Shown here: positions 24,859 to 32,496 of the stretch, piece after piece
Layout of the letters: the number at the start of each line of letters is the position of its first letter
Position numbering within the stretch: position 1 is the stretch's first letter
Origin: an uncultured Bacilli bacterium
GTDB taxonomy: Bacteria > Bacillota_I > Bacilli_A > RF39 > UBA660
DNA: 47,050 nucleotides
Reading direction: 5' to 3'
NCBI GenBank assembly: GCA_934098385.1
Contig: CAKOOJ010000007.1
Span: 1 to 47,050 of the forward strand
Program-made: the position numbers and the translations under genes
The notes under the pieces: model-generated
Told to the model about the DNA's origin: nothing
Seen by the model: only the letters and a program-made list of their open reading frames with translations
Databases searched by the model: none

Positions 24859-25491
24859 ATGAAAAAAGCATTATCAAATATACTAATTTATATATTCTTA
24901 CCAAGTATCATCCCCCTATTTTTTACTAACAATATTAATTCCAAAGAATATATAATATATTTATTTATATCTTATATACTTATCTCTTTATATTTTACAA
25001 TAATATATAAAGATGAACTATTAAATAATATAAAAAAATTAAATAAAAAAAATATATTAACAACATTAATATATTTTATAATAGGTTTCTTACTTATGAT
25101 GTTATCAAACTATATAATAAATTACATTATAATACCTAATGGTATATCAAATAATGAACAAAGTAATAGAAACTTATTACTAAATAATAAGTTATTATAC
25201 GGACTATTACTATCATTAATAATACCATATATAGAAGAAATAGTATTCAGATTAAGTTTTAAAAAAAGTATAAATAATAACATTATTTTTATTCTAATAT
25301 CATCTACAATATTCGGTTTACTACATATAATATCTTCTACTAAACTAATAGAATTATTATATTTTATACCATACTTTATACTAGGTTTAACATTTAGTAC
25401 AATTTATACCAAAACAAACAATATATTTTGTAGTACATTATCACATATATTAAACAATACAATTACTGTATTAGTAATATTATTATTTTAG
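24859..25491 (+). CDS. CPBP-family intramembrane metalloprotease
   Basis: A 210-residue protein with about six membrane helices. The CPBP (Abi, Rce1-like) motifs are present in order: EEIVFR with Glu126, Glu127 and Arg131, FGLLHI with its histidine, and SHILNN with a histidine and asparagine. These form the intramembrane glutamate/metal active site. Family members cleave prenylated proteins or act in bacteriocin self-immunity and regulated proteolysis; the substrate is unknown here. A GGTG site precedes the ATG. It diverges from the Tad-like operon and is followed 11 bases later by the metallophosphoesterase gene, probably one operon. Confidence 0.88.
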   Translation: MKKALSNILIYIFLPSIIPLFFTNNINSKEYIIYLFISYILISLYFTIIYKDELLNNIKKLNKKNILTTLIYFIIGFLLMMLSNYIINYIIIPNGISNNEQSNRNLLLNNKLLYGLLLSLIIPYIEEIVFRLSFKKSINNNIIFILISSTIFGLLHIISSTKLIELLYFIPYFILGLTFSTIYTKTNNIFCSTLSHILNNTITVLVILLF

Positions 25492-25502
25492 AAAGGATAA
25501 TT

Positions 25503-26357
25503 ATGAAAAAAGAAGATAAAAAAAATATTAAAGAAAAGAAAAAAAATAACATACTAATATATTTTATACTAGTAATAGCACTATTATTTTTATATTCTAA
25601 ATATATAGAACCATATAATTTAAGAGTAAATGAATATAAAATAGAAAATGAATATTTGCCAAAATCATTCGATGGTATAAAGATAGTACACTTTTCAGAT
25701 GTACATTTAGGAAGTACAGTAGATATAAAATATCTAAATAAAATAGTTAATATGATTAATAAACAAAAACCAGACATTGTTGTGTTTACTGGAGATATGT
25801 TAGATAAAAGAAGAACATTAAATAATGAAGAGACCGAATCAGTAAAAAAAGCCTTATCTAAAATAAAAAGTAATTTAGGAAACTATGCAGTATCTGGAAA
25901 TCATGATATAAAACAATTAGATAGATTTAAAAAGATAATGGATACTAATTTTACAATACTAGATAATGAAGAAAAATTAATATATTATAAAGAAAATAAT
26001 CCCATTTCTTTAGTAGGATTATCTGATTCAAGTGAAACTAAAATAAATTATGATATATTAGAAAAAGAAAATAATTATTATAGATTTATATTATGTCATG
26101 AACCAGATGAATATAAAAAAATATCAAACTATAGTTTTAACGTAATGCTTTCAGGTCACTCACATGGTGGACAAGTAAAAATACCATTAATTGGAAAAAT
26201 ATATACTCCAGTAGGAGCAAAAACATATTATGATAACTATTATAAATTAGACAATAAAGAAATATTTGTATCTAATGGTATTGGAACATCAACCTTAGAT
26301 ATTAGATTTAATTCAGTGCCAAGTATTAATTTATATAGATTATACGCCCAAAATTAA
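25503..26357 (+). CDS. Membrane-anchored metallophosphoesterase (YaeI/YkuE-like)
   Basis: A 284-residue calcineurin-like phosphoesterase. After a lysine-rich cytoplasmic start comes one membrane helix (NILIYFILVIALLFLY, about 15-31), then the catalytic domain outside. Metal-binding motifs are HFSDVHLGS, FTGDMLDKR, SGNHD, LCHEPDEY and SGHSHGGQ, all intact. Relatives such as YaeI hydrolyse UDP-2,3-diacylglucosamine or act on phosphodiesters at the membrane; the substrate here is unknown. The RBS is GAAAGG with the ATG close behind. It follows the CPBP protease gene and ends at a hairpin that also covers the next gene's ribosome binding site. Confidence 0.92.
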   Translation: MKKEDKKNIKEKKKNNILIYFILVIALLFLYSKYIEPYNLRVNEYKIENEYLPKSFDGIKIVHFSDVHLGSTVDIKYLNKIVNMINKQKPDIVVFTGDMLDKRRTLNNEETESVKKALSKIKSNLGNYAVSGNHDIKQLDRFKKIMDTNFTILDNEEKLIYYKENNPISLVGLSDSSETKINYDILEKENNYYRFILCHEPDEYKKISNYSFNVMLSGHSHGGQVKIPLIGKIYTPVGAKTYYDNYYKLDNKEIFVSNGIGTSTLDIRFNSVPSINLYRLYAQN

Positions 26358-26394
26358 AACTCCTAACTCATATACTATTATGAAAGGAGTTTTT
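26356..26394 (+). terminator. Hairpin: terminator that also buries the next ribosome binding site
   Basis: AAAACTCCT (26356-26364) pairs with AGGAGTTTT (26385-26393), a 9-bp stem with a 20-base loop, followed by T. The AGGAG of the 3' arm is the Shine-Dalgarno sequence of the gene starting at 26396. It could terminate the metallophosphoesterase transcript or block translation of the next gene. Confidence 0.6.
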
Positions 26395-26395
26395 T

Positions 26396-26617
26396 ATGTA
26401 CTATAATAATTATGGGATGCAAAATCCAAATGAAGATAGACAATTTTTTGTACCATTTTTATTAGGTGGACTTGCAGGAGCTGGATTAGTAGGAGTATCA
26501 CGTCCAAGACCTGTATATGTAAACTCACCTAACCAATACCCATATCAACCTTATTACAACAATCCATACTATAGACCAGGTGGATATTATAACTACTCTT
26601 CTGGAGGATATTATTAA
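26396..26617 (+). CDS. Small Tyr/Asn/Pro/Gly-rich protein, possible spore coat or surface component
   Basis: A 73-residue protein: an Asn/Tyr-rich head, a short hydrophobic glycine-rich segment FLLGGLAGAGLVGVSRPRP (about 23-41) and a tail of tyrosine, proline and asparagine ending YYNYSSGGYY. Such composition is common among small spore coat and surface miniproteins of Bacillota, but I do not recognise a named family. AGGAG precedes the ATG and lies within a stable hairpin. The stop codon overlaps the stop region of the convergent sigma factor gene by 4 bases. The coding assignment is supported by the strong ribosome binding site. Confidence 0.65.
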   Translation: MYYNNYGMQNPNEDRQFFVPFLLGGLAGAGLVGVSRPRPVYVNSPNQYPYQPYYNNPYYRPGGYYNYSSGGYY

Positions 26618-27321
26618 TATCTTCTTTTATTTTTCTTTAACATACCCTTTTCACAAACTTGCATTTGCAATAATCTATTTTCTATTCTTTTTAATATTTT
26701 TCTTATAATTTTAGACATATATGATTGTGAAACATTACATAACTTCGATAATTCTTGTTGATTATATCTCTTACCATCAAAACCAAAATACATTCTAATT
26801 ATAACCTTTTCCTTGAGAGGTAATTTATCAACTATTTTGTCAATAATTTCATATTCTTCTTTTTTTATTAAATCTTCAACAAAATCATAATTATCATACA
26901 ATATATCATTTAAAGTTTTATCAGATTCATCATCCGTATAAATGTTATTTTCTAAACTTAAAGCATTAGGACTTTTTTTCATATTTCTAATAAACATTTT
27001 TAATTCATTATCAATACATGTTATTGCATAAGTAATAAATTTATAATTCTTGCTAACATCAAATGTATCTACTGCCTTAATTAAACCTATAATACCAACA
27101 GACAATAATTCTTCCTTTTCAATAACCCCTTGCTCTTGCCAATAAAAAAAATTCTTATTAACTTCATACATTACAGCTCTTAAATTATATTTAATAAATT
27201 TTTCTCGAATATTCATATCTCCATTTTTAATTTTAAAAAATATGTCTTTTTCATCCAAATCAGAAAAATTTTCTAACATAATATTATTATCAAACATATT
27301 ATTAAAATAATTATTTTCCAT
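26614..27321 (-). CDS. Sigma-70 family RNA polymerase sigma factor, sporulation type
   Basis: A 235-residue sigma factor with regions 2, 3 and 4. Region 2 includes LLSVGIIGLIKAVDTFDVSKNYKFITYAITCI (core contact LLSVGIIGLIKAVDTFD, promoter-melting YKFITYA). Region 4.2 is the helix-turn-helix NQQELSKLCNVSQSYMSKIIRKIL, where SQSYMSKI resembles the SQSYISRLEKK element of sigma-E/F/G/K. The short region 1-less form also matches sporulation sigma factors. I cannot say which one; sigma-E-like is my best guess. A vegetative promoter precedes it, inside the end of the RodA-like gene. It could drive the CATANNNTA promoters found elsewhere in the window. Confidence 0.85.
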   Translation of the reverse strand: MENNYFNNMFDNNIMLENFSDLDEKDIFFKIKNGDMNIREKFIKYNLRAVMYEVNKNFFYWQEQGVIEKEELLSVGIIGLIKAVDTFDVSKNYKFITYAITCIDNELKMFIRNMKKSPNALSLENNIYTDDESDKTLNDILYDNYDFVEDLIKKEEYEIIDKIVDKLPLKEKVIIRMYFGFDGKRYNQQELSKLCNVSQSYMSKIIRKILKRIENRLLQMQVCEKGMLKKNKRRY

Positions 27322-27347
27322 AAAACAACCCCCAAACTTGTCTAGAT

Positions 27348-27376
27348 ACTATACCATATATATCTATTAAAGTCAA
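27348..27376 (-). promoter_or_regulatory. Sigma-A-like promoter of the sigma factor gene
   Basis: On the minus strand TTGACT (27371-27376), 17 bases, then TATAGT (27348-27353). The -35 overlaps the stop codon of the RodA-like gene. The untranslated leader would be about 20 bases. Confidence 0.6.
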
Positions 27377-28431
27377 AAATTTAAAGAATTCCTCTTTTTT
27401 AAATTAAATAATATACCAAACAATATAAAATAGCTTATTAAACTACTACCACCATAACTAACAAAAGGAAGTGTTATACCAGTAATAGGTAAAAGTCCTA
27501 TATCCATAAATATATGTTGTACTTGTTGATATAAAAATAATCCAAACAATCCAATCACATAATACTTATGCTTATTTAATTTAAAAATATCACTAACAAG
27601 CAAAATATCTATAATTAAAAATAAACTAACAACAACAATACCACCTACAAATCCAAACATAGTTAATATATTTGCAAACATAAAATCAGTTATAGCCTCA
27701 GGTATATAAATAACATATTTACTAAAATTACCAATAACACCTCCATTACCTATACCAATTAAAGCATTATTAATTTGATATCCTTCATTCTTAGTAAAAT
27801 TAATAACTCTATCTATTCTATAAAAGAAATTAGTACCAAATATTTTAATAAATAAATCACTATTAAAGAAATATAAATAAACAAACAAACTAATTCCTAT
27901 AAAACATAAACTAAATAAACTAACATAATACTTCTTCTTTAACCCCATACATATAAAAATACTAAAATATATTACTAAATAAAATAAAACAGTACCAGTA
28001 TCAGGTTGTAAAAAAGTAAGAATACTAGGAACTAATAATAAAACTATACTCTTTATAAAACCATATTTACTTTTAACATACTTATCTAAACATAACAACA
28101 ATCCTATTTTAGCAAACTCACTAGGTTGTATACTAATACCAAATAAATTAATCCAACTCTTACTACCATTAATAATATCCCCAAAAAATAATACATAAAC
28201 TAACATAAATATACTAAATAAATATATTAAAAAACTATACTTATATATTATATTAAAATTAATATACTTAAAAAATAACAATAATATTATACCAATAACA
28301 ACATATATTATTTGTCTTTTAAAAAAATACATATAGTTATTAACAATACTTTTAGAACAATATATTGATATAATACCAATAAAACATAATAAAATTATAG
28401 GAATAAAATATTTAATAAAATCTTTCTTCAT
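27373..28431 (-). CDS. FtsW/RodA/SpoVE-family peptidoglycan glycosyltransferase
   Basis: A 352-residue SEDS protein with about ten membrane helices that polymerises lipid II into glycan strands together with a class B penicillin-binding protein. Conserved segments are SIQPSEFAKIG, LQPDTGT, GIGNGGVIGNF and the C-terminal GLLPITGITLPFVSYGGSS. The wording of the last motif fits RodA (elongation) slightly better than FtsW, but SpoVE-like sporulation use is possible because a sporulation-type sigma gene follows directly. No penicillin-binding protein gene is adjacent. The stop codon overlaps the sigma factor promoter. Confidence 0.9.
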   Translation of the reverse strand: MKKDFIKYFIPIILLCFIGIISIYCSKSIVNNYMYFFKRQIIYVVIGIILLLFFKYINFNIIYKYSFLIYLFSIFMLVYVLFFGDIINGSKSWINLFGISIQPSEFAKIGLLLCLDKYVKSKYGFIKSIVLLLVPSILTFLQPDTGTVLFYLVIYFSIFICMGLKKKYYVSLFSLCFIGISLFVYLYFFNSDLFIKIFGTNFFYRIDRVINFTKNEGYQINNALIGIGNGGVIGNFSKYVIYIPEAITDFMFANILTMFGFVGGIVVVSLFLIIDILLVSDIFKLNKHKYYVIGLFGLFLYQQVQHIFMDIGLLPITGITLPFVSYGGSSLISYFILFGILFNLKKRNSLNF

Positions 28432-28488
28432 ATTAATATTTTGTAAATATTATTTAAAATTATTCATATATATTATTAGGGTGAATAT

Positions 28489-28791
28489 ATGAAAAAATTA
28501 CCAGATTTATTTACAAATACTTTTAATAAAAAGATTGATAACAACGAAGAATATATTACTATTAAAAATGATAATACTCCATTAGAAAAGCCATCAAAAT
28601 ATGAGCTTAATAAAAAAATAGATAATATATTTAAATCAAATGATTATATCTATAAAATCAAAGTAAATATTACTTTAAAAGATAAAGAAATGATATGTAC
28701 TTTAATTGGTAAAACAAACAATAATTTAATTACTATTGAAAATAAATTAATAAATATAAAAGATATAATAGATATTAAAAAAGTTGATTGA
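28489..28791 (+). CDS. Small protein of unknown function
   Basis: A 100-residue, lysine-, asparagine- and isoleucine-rich soluble protein. The N-terminus KKLPDLFTNTFNKKIDNNE is polar. The second half (YKIKVNITLKDKEMICTLIG to INIKDIIDIKKVD) has alternating hydrophobic residues suggesting a small beta-sheet domain of the kind that binds a partner. I do not recognise the family. AGGGTG lies before the ATG, and a good terminator follows. It is monocistronic and divergent from the RodA-like gene. The stop codon is TGA. Confidence 0.75.
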   Translation: MKKLPDLFTNTFNKKIDNNEEYITIKNDNTPLEKPSKYELNKKIDNIFKSNDYIYKIKVNITLKDKEMICTLIGKTNNNLITIENKLINIKDIIDIKKVD

Positions 28792-28798
28792 AATTTAT

Positions 28799-28822
28799 TC
28801 TAGTTAAATACTAGATTTTTTT
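28799..28822 (+). terminator. Terminator after the 100-residue gene
   Basis: TCTAGT (28799-28804) pairs with ACTAGA (28810-28815), 5-base loop, followed by TTTTTTT. The stop codon of the convergent gene lies in its loop. Confidence 0.8.
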
Positions 28823-29475
28823 ATATATTGCAAAACTTTTTTATCACTAACAGCTTTTAAATTATAATCTACTTGAAAGAAAGAAACAACATTTTTTACC
28901 TGACTTTTATCTACACTATCAACTAATCTAAATTTAATATGTTTTCTAACCAATTCATAAGCTTTATATACATTTTTCTGATTTTTATTTAATTTTATCT
29001 GTTCTAAAAGATTTTTTAATTCATTTAGTCTATCTATTTTTTTATAATTACTATTATCTAAATTATCTATTTCTTTATTTATTTTTTCAACTCTTTTATC
29101 TAGTGGAACTAATTCCTTACTATAATTAATATTATATATATCACTTAAACAATCAATTTTATCTTCTAATACCTTATCTATTAAATCTATTAAATATGGA
29201 AAATGATAATAGTCATAAGAATAATGATATAAAGTTTCTGGCATACTATAAAAATCATTATATTCTCTAACACCTATCTTTATTTCACTATAATTTCTTC
29301 TTCTCAAATAAGCATAAATACTTAAATCACGAAAACCAAAAGTATCATCTTTTTCTATATGTTCAATAATACTATATTCATTAATGATTTTATTTTTTAA
29401 CTTTTCTAATCCTTCCTTATCAATAATTACTTCATATTTAAAAAAACTGTTTTTGTCTTCTATAAGTATATTCAT
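28804..29475 (-). CDS. Unknown protein paired with a NadR/Ttd14-type kinase
   Basis: A 223-residue soluble protein, unrecognised. Residues 1-100 look alpha/beta with YAYLRRRNYSEIKIGVREYN, and residues 120-165 form a likely coiled coil (VEKINKEIDNLDNS, NELKNLLEQIKLNK). The start overlaps the stop of the upstream P-loop kinase by 4 bases, so the two are co-translated and probably work together. In Ttd14-like proteins a P-loop domain is followed by a CYTH-type triphosphate-binding domain; the arrangement here recalls that, but the CYTH ExExK signature is not clear. The terminator at its end is shared with the convergent 100-residue gene. Confidence 0.7.
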   Translation of the reverse strand: MNILIEDKNSFFKYEVIIDKEGLEKLKNKIINEYSIIEHIEKDDTFGFRDLSIYAYLRRRNYSEIKIGVREYNDFYSMPETLYHYSYDYYHFPYLIDLIDKVLEDKIDCLSDIYNINYSKELVPLDKRVEKINKEIDNLDNSNYKKIDRLNELKNLLEQIKLNKNQKNVYKAYELVRKHIKFRLVDSVDKSQVKNVVSFFQVDYNLKAVSDKKVLQYIKKSSI

Positions 29476-30089
29476 AACATCACTCTTTCTAATTTTTTAA
29501 TATTTAGTTCTTTATCAATTACACTAATTATTTCATTTTGTTTATCATAAAAATTATCATAACATTTAATTTTTACTAAATTATTATGATTACTCCACGC
29601 TTTATAAATAAGATTATCTAATTTTATTGCTAAATCAACACTTTCTCTTCTACAAGAATTATTATCTGTTCTATAATAATTAGACTTAGCACCAGTTTCT
29701 AAATATATAATCAAATCATATCTGGATAGCAACTCATTTTCAATATAATTATATTTTTTTAATATCATCTCAAATTTATCGTTTATATATGCTTTATTAT
29801 CAATTACTCCTCTATCAAATATAATTATATTGTTTAAAAAGTTATTGTTATTAACAATATTTACTATTAAATTTTCTTTAAACAATTGATATTTAAATAT
29901 AATATCTTGAAATTCTACTATACTTAAATTATTTTGATTTGGTATAATACCACTATTCATTAACTCAGTAGCAGTCTCACTTACTATGTAAACTTTATAG
30001 CCTAAATTACTATAATATCTATGTATAAATTCAAGACTACTACTTTTTCCAGCAGATGGCCCTCCAGTTAAAACTATTTTTTTAATCAT
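29472..30089 (-). CDS. P-loop kinase of the NadR/Ttd14 (AAA_28) type
   Basis: A 205-residue P-loop NTPase. Walker A is LTGGPSAGKSSSLEF (7-21), followed by YKVYIVSETATELMNSG, a pattern typical of the AAA_28 group, and the acidic IIIFDRGVID around residue 92. The C-terminal part has LIIYLETGAKSNYYRTDNNSCR, a nucleotide-kinase-like lid. NadR's kinase domain in this group phosphorylates nicotinamide riboside; other members have unknown substrates. Neighbouring an NrtR-like Nudix regulator and sharing its operator makes NAD-related or nucleotide chemistry attractive, but this is inference. The start overlaps the phosphatase stop by one base. Confidence 0.8.
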   Translation of the reverse strand: MIKKIVLTGGPSAGKSSSLEFIHRYYSNLGYKVYIVSETATELMNSGIIPNQNNLSIVEFQDIIFKYQLFKENLIVNIVNNNNFLNNIIIFDRGVIDNKAYINDKFEMILKKYNYIENELLSRYDLIIYLETGAKSNYYRTDNNSCRRESVDLAIKLDNLIYKAWSNHNNLVKIKCYDNFYDKQNEIISVIDKELNIKKLERVML

Positions 30090-30643
30090 TAATATATCCT
30101 CCTTATAAGCTTTTTATCAATATTCATTTCATGTATAGAACCATGTTCTACATTAAACTTTTCTTTATTCATATCAACAAAAATATCATTTAAAATATAA
30201 TAAAACATATTTATAACACCGCGATGAGTTATTAAAAGAACGTCATCATCTTTTAACGTATTTAAAAATAATTTCATTCTTTTACATAAATCTATCATCG
30301 ATTCACCTAAAGGATATTTATCATATATTGTTAAATTCTTTATAAAAGAAATATCTTTTTCAGTCAAAGTACTTTTTAATCTTCCCGTGTAAATACCTTT
30401 ATCTAATTCCCTTAACTTATCACTATAAAATATTGGAACTTGTAATTTCTTATTAACAATCTCACTAGTAATAACAGCACGTTTTACATCACTCGAGATA
30501 ATTTTGTCTATTGGTAATTTATTTTTAATAATATATTTAGTACTTTCAATTATTTGTTTTTTACCTTCATCAGTTAAATCAACATCACTCCATCCACCAA
30601 TAAATTTTTCATCATCTAAACCATGTCTCATCAAATAAATCAT
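30089..30643 (-). CDS. Histidine phosphatase family protein (phosphoglycerate mutase-like)
   Basis: A 184-residue member of the histidine phosphatase superfamily. The catalytic motif is YLMRHGLDDE (3-12), where the histidine becomes phosphorylated. SDVKRAVITSEIV, ELDKGIYTGR and the second-histidine motif LLITHRGVINMF follow. The small size and absence of mutase-specific insertions suggest a phosphatase (CobC/GpmB-like) rather than glycolytic mutase. It is the first gene of a three-gene operon with the P-loop kinase and the 223-residue protein. The ATG is preceded by AGGAGG, immediately below a palindrome identical in half-sites to that of the NrtR-like gene. Confidence 0.9.
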   Translation of the reverse strand: MIYLMRHGLDDEKFIGGWSDVDLTDEGKKQIIESTKYIIKNKLPIDKIISSDVKRAVITSEIVNKKLQVPIFYSDKLRELDKGIYTGRLKSTLTEKDISFIKNLTIYDKYPLGESMIDLCKRMKLFLNTLKDDDVLLITHRGVINMFYYILNDIFVDMNKEKFNVEHGSIHEMNIDKKLIRRIY

Positions 30644-30657
30644 ATTTCCTCCTATAT

Positions 30658-30672
30658 GTGTATTTTATACAC
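30658..30672. promoter_or_regulatory. NrtR-like operator, copy 2 (phosphatase-kinase operon)
   Basis: GTGTA-TTTTA-TACAC is a perfect 5-bp inverted repeat with a 5-base centre. On the minus strand the wider context AAGTGTA-N5-TACACATATA is the same as at 31946-31960. It lies 15 bases before the phosphatase start codon. No clear -35 is present on its upstream side. Confidence 0.65.
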
Positions 30673-30687
30673 TTATTACTTTAAAAA

Positions 30688-30737
30688 ATTATCTAAACTT
30701 ATAAAGTTTAGCTGACTTTTTACCAATATAATTTTTT
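30688..30737. repeat. 50-bp direct repeat, copy A (remnant of Nudix gene 3' end)
   Basis: Identical at 47 of 50 positions to 31271-31320. On the minus strand it still encodes NYIGKKSAKLYKFR-stop, against NYIGKKPAKLYKFR-stop of the intact gene, but has no start. It begins just at the stop codon of the 170-residue gene. It includes the palindrome CTAAACTT-ATA-AAGTTTAG. Confidence 0.9.
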
Positions 30738-31248
30738 ATTTACTTTTTCTTATTAATTTAAGTGCTTTAATCTCATCAACACCAGAAGTAACTAAATCAT
30801 TAAATAATTCATTCTTGTATTTTGCTAACATAATTTGAATTGCCGATTCTTCACCATACTTATTTAAATAATTATTAAAATCTTTTTTTAAATCTTCGTA
30901 AGAAACATCAGTATAAACAACATTGTTTAATTTAATAGTTGATTCAATTCCTTGTCCACATTCAATACATCTGTAGTAGTAAAAACTATCATAACAAGAA
31001 ATATTATGCCCAATATACAATAACAAATTATGTGTACAATTTTTCTCTATCAATAATTCAACATCTTTTCTGATTTTATTAACATTTCGTAATAATTCTT
31101 CATTATTTAATTGTAATTTTATAGCTTCCATTACTAAAGGATTTTTACACTTCTCATTTAATAATTCATTATTTTTTTCATACTCACTAGTTTGTTCAGC
31201 TATTTCACCTTTTAATTTTTTTATTTCTTCTAAAATATTTTCTTTCAT
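30736..31248 (-). CDS. Unknown coiled-coil protein with CxxC motif, inside a direct-repeat cassette
   Basis: A 170-residue protein I do not recognise. Residues 1-80 are strongly helical with heptad-like leucines and many Lys/Glu, a probable coiled coil. The middle has CTHN, ISCYDSFYYYRCIECGQG, in which Cys, His and the CIEC pair could bind zinc. The C-terminal third is helical. The ATG at 31248 follows GGAG by 6 bases; an earlier ATG at 31272 lacks a site. The gene lies between two 50-bp direct repeats derived from the 3' end of the Nudix gene, so it looks like an inserted cassette. Confidence 0.7.
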   Translation of the reverse strand: MKENILEEIKKLKGEIAEQTSEYEKNNELLNEKCKNPLVMEAIKLQLNNEELLRNVNKIRKDVELLIEKNCTHNLLLYIGHNISCYDSFYYYRCIECGQGIESTIKLNNVVYTDVSYEDLKKDFNNYLNKYGEESAIQIMLAKYKNELFNDLVTSGVDEIKALKLIRKSK

Positions 31249-31270
31249 ATCTTTCTCCTTATTTTTAAAC

Positions 31271-31320
31271 ATTATCTAAACTTATAAAGTTTAGCAGGTT
31301 TTTTACCAATATAATTTTTT
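31271..31320. repeat. 50-bp direct repeat, copy B (functional 3' end of Nudix gene)
   Basis: The last 16 codons of the Nudix gene, repeated at 30688-30737 with three mismatches. The distance between repeat starts is 583 bp and encloses one complete gene. Confidence 0.9.
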
Positions 31321-31919
31321 TCGTTATTTATATCAACAATTACTCCATCATTTATTAATTTTTTTCTAAAATTTCTTCTGTCTATTTTTTTGTCTAATAT
31401 AGTTTCATAAACACTTTGTAATTCTGGAAGTGTTAATGTATTAGGAAATAAAGATTTTAATATATCAGAATCATATATTAATTCTCTTAATTTTAAAATA
31501 GAATCATTTAATATTTCATTATGATCATAAGCAAGTTCTGGTATGTTATTTATAGGAAACCAATCAGAATCATTTGTTTTATCAGTTTCTTTTAATAAAT
31601 TCACTTTTTCTATATCAAGAAATCCAACATAACTTAATCCAACCATTCTCATTATTGGCGACCTATCAACTCTACTATATATATTTGAATAATATAATAT
31701 AATATCATTTATTCCAGTTTTTTCTTTTATTTCTCTTTTCATTCCATCGACAACTGTTTCATTATTATATAAAGCCCCACCAACTAAAGCCCATTTATCT
31801 TTATAAGGCTCATTGTTTCGTCTTATAAGCAAAACTTTAACAACACCTTTATCAACAGTAAATATTGAACTAATTAAATGAATACCTTGATTTTTATACA
31901 AAGGATTTTTTTTTTGCAT
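31272..31919 (-). CDS. NrtR-like Nudix-winged helix transcriptional regulator
   Basis: A 215-residue protein combining a Nudix domain (about 10-140) and a C-terminal winged helix (about 150-215). The Nudix box GALYNNETVVDGMKREIKEK fits GX5EX7REUXEE except that the last Glu is Lys, so hydrolase activity may be weakened. The C-terminal LPELQSVYETILDKKIDRRN and GKKPAKLYKFR are typical of NrtR, a regulator of NAD metabolism that senses ADP-ribose. The ATG at 31919 follows GGAGG by 8 bases; an upstream open frame without a site crosses the promoter. A palindrome inside its own promoter suggests autoregulation. Confidence 0.85.
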   Translation of the reverse strand: MQKKNPLYKNQGIHLISSIFTVDKGVVKVLLIRRNNEPYKDKWALVGGALYNNETVVDGMKREIKEKTGINDIILYYSNIYSRVDRSPIMRMVGLSYVGFLDIEKVNLLKETDKTNDSDWFPINNIPELAYDHNEILNDSILKLRELIYDSDILKSLFPNTLTLPELQSVYETILDKKIDRRNFRKKLINDGVIVDINNEKNYIGKKPAKLYKFR

Positions 31920-31938
31920 TATTTCTACCTCCAACACA

Positions 31939-31967
31939 ATTATATGTGTATTTAGTACACTTGTCAA
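31939..31967 (-). promoter_or_regulatory. Promoter with NrtR-like operator, copy 1
   Basis: On the minus strand TTGACA (31962-31967), 17 bases, TATAAT (31939-31944), both perfect. The spacer is filled by the palindrome GTGTA-N5-TACAC (31946-31960), an ideal repressor position. Confidence 0.85.
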
Positions 31968-32012
31968 CAAAAAAATTAAAAATGCCACTACTTTGCCACT
32001 TTTTTCTACATG

Positions 32013-32038
32013 AAAAAACTTGTGAAACTCACAAGTTT
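32013..32038 (-). terminator. Terminator of the minus-strand tRNA cluster
   Basis: AAACTTGTGA (32016-32025) pairs with TCACAAGTTT (32029-32038), loop AAC, with T-run on the minus strand. It lies 11 bases after tRNA-Lys. Confidence 0.85.
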
Positions 32039-32048
32039 AATAATCAAC

Positions 32049-32124
32049 TGGTGTCTCGTATGCGACTTGAACGCATGACCCTTTGATTAAAAGTCAAATG
32101 CTCTACCAACTGAGCTAACGAGAC
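32049..32124 (-). tRNA. tRNA-Lys (TTT)
   Basis: 76 bases including encoded CCA. Acceptor GTCTCGT pairs with ACGAGAC; anticodon loop CTTTTAA gives TTT. The T-arm has GTTCAAGTC. Last gene of the six-tRNA minus cluster. Confidence 0.97.
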
Positions 32125-32141
32125 GAATATTATAATTAAGA

Positions 32142-32217
32142 TGGCTGCCTCGGGTGGGTTCGAACCACCGGAATGTCAGAGTCAAAGTCTGATGCCTTAC
32201 CACTTGGCTACGAGGCA
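32142..32217 (-). tRNA. tRNA-Gln (TTG)
   Basis: 76 bases including encoded CCA. Acceptor TGCCTCG pairs with CGAGGCA, discriminator G; anticodon loop CTTTGAC gives TTG. T-arm GGTTCGAACCC. Confidence 0.96.
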
Positions 32218-32225
32218 ATCTAAAG

Positions 32226-32309
32226 TGGTGGAGGGACATGGATTTGAACCATGGAACCCGAAGGAACAGATTTACAGTCTGCCGCGTTTGACCACTTCGC
32301 TATCCCTCC
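32226..32309 (-). tRNA. tRNA-Tyr (GTA)
   Basis: 84 bases with a long class II variable arm and encoded CCA. Acceptor GGAGGGA pairs with TCCCTCC; anticodon loop CTGTAAA gives GTA. Confidence 0.97.
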
Positions 32310-32314
32310 AAAAG

Positions 32315-32390
32315 TGGTGCCGACAGAGGGAGTCGAACCCCCAACCTACTGATTACAAGTCAGTTGCGCTGCCAGTTACGCTATGTCGGC
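32315..32390 (-). tRNA. tRNA-Thr (TGT)
   Basis: 76 bases including CCA. Acceptor GCCGACA pairs with TGTCGGC; anticodon loop CTTGTAA gives TGT. Confidence 0.97.
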
Positions 32391-32396
32391 AAAAAA

Positions 32397-32473
32397 TGGT
32401 GGGCGATATAGGACTCGAACCTATGACCCCCTGCTTGTAAGGCAGGTGCTCTAACCAACTGAGCTAATCGCCC
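32397..32473 (-). tRNA. tRNA-Val (TAC)
   Basis: 77 bases including CCA. Acceptor GGGCGAT pairs with ATCGCCC; anticodon loop CTTACAA gives TAC. Confidence 0.97.
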
Positions 32474-32496
32474 GAGAGATATTCTAAACAAATAAA

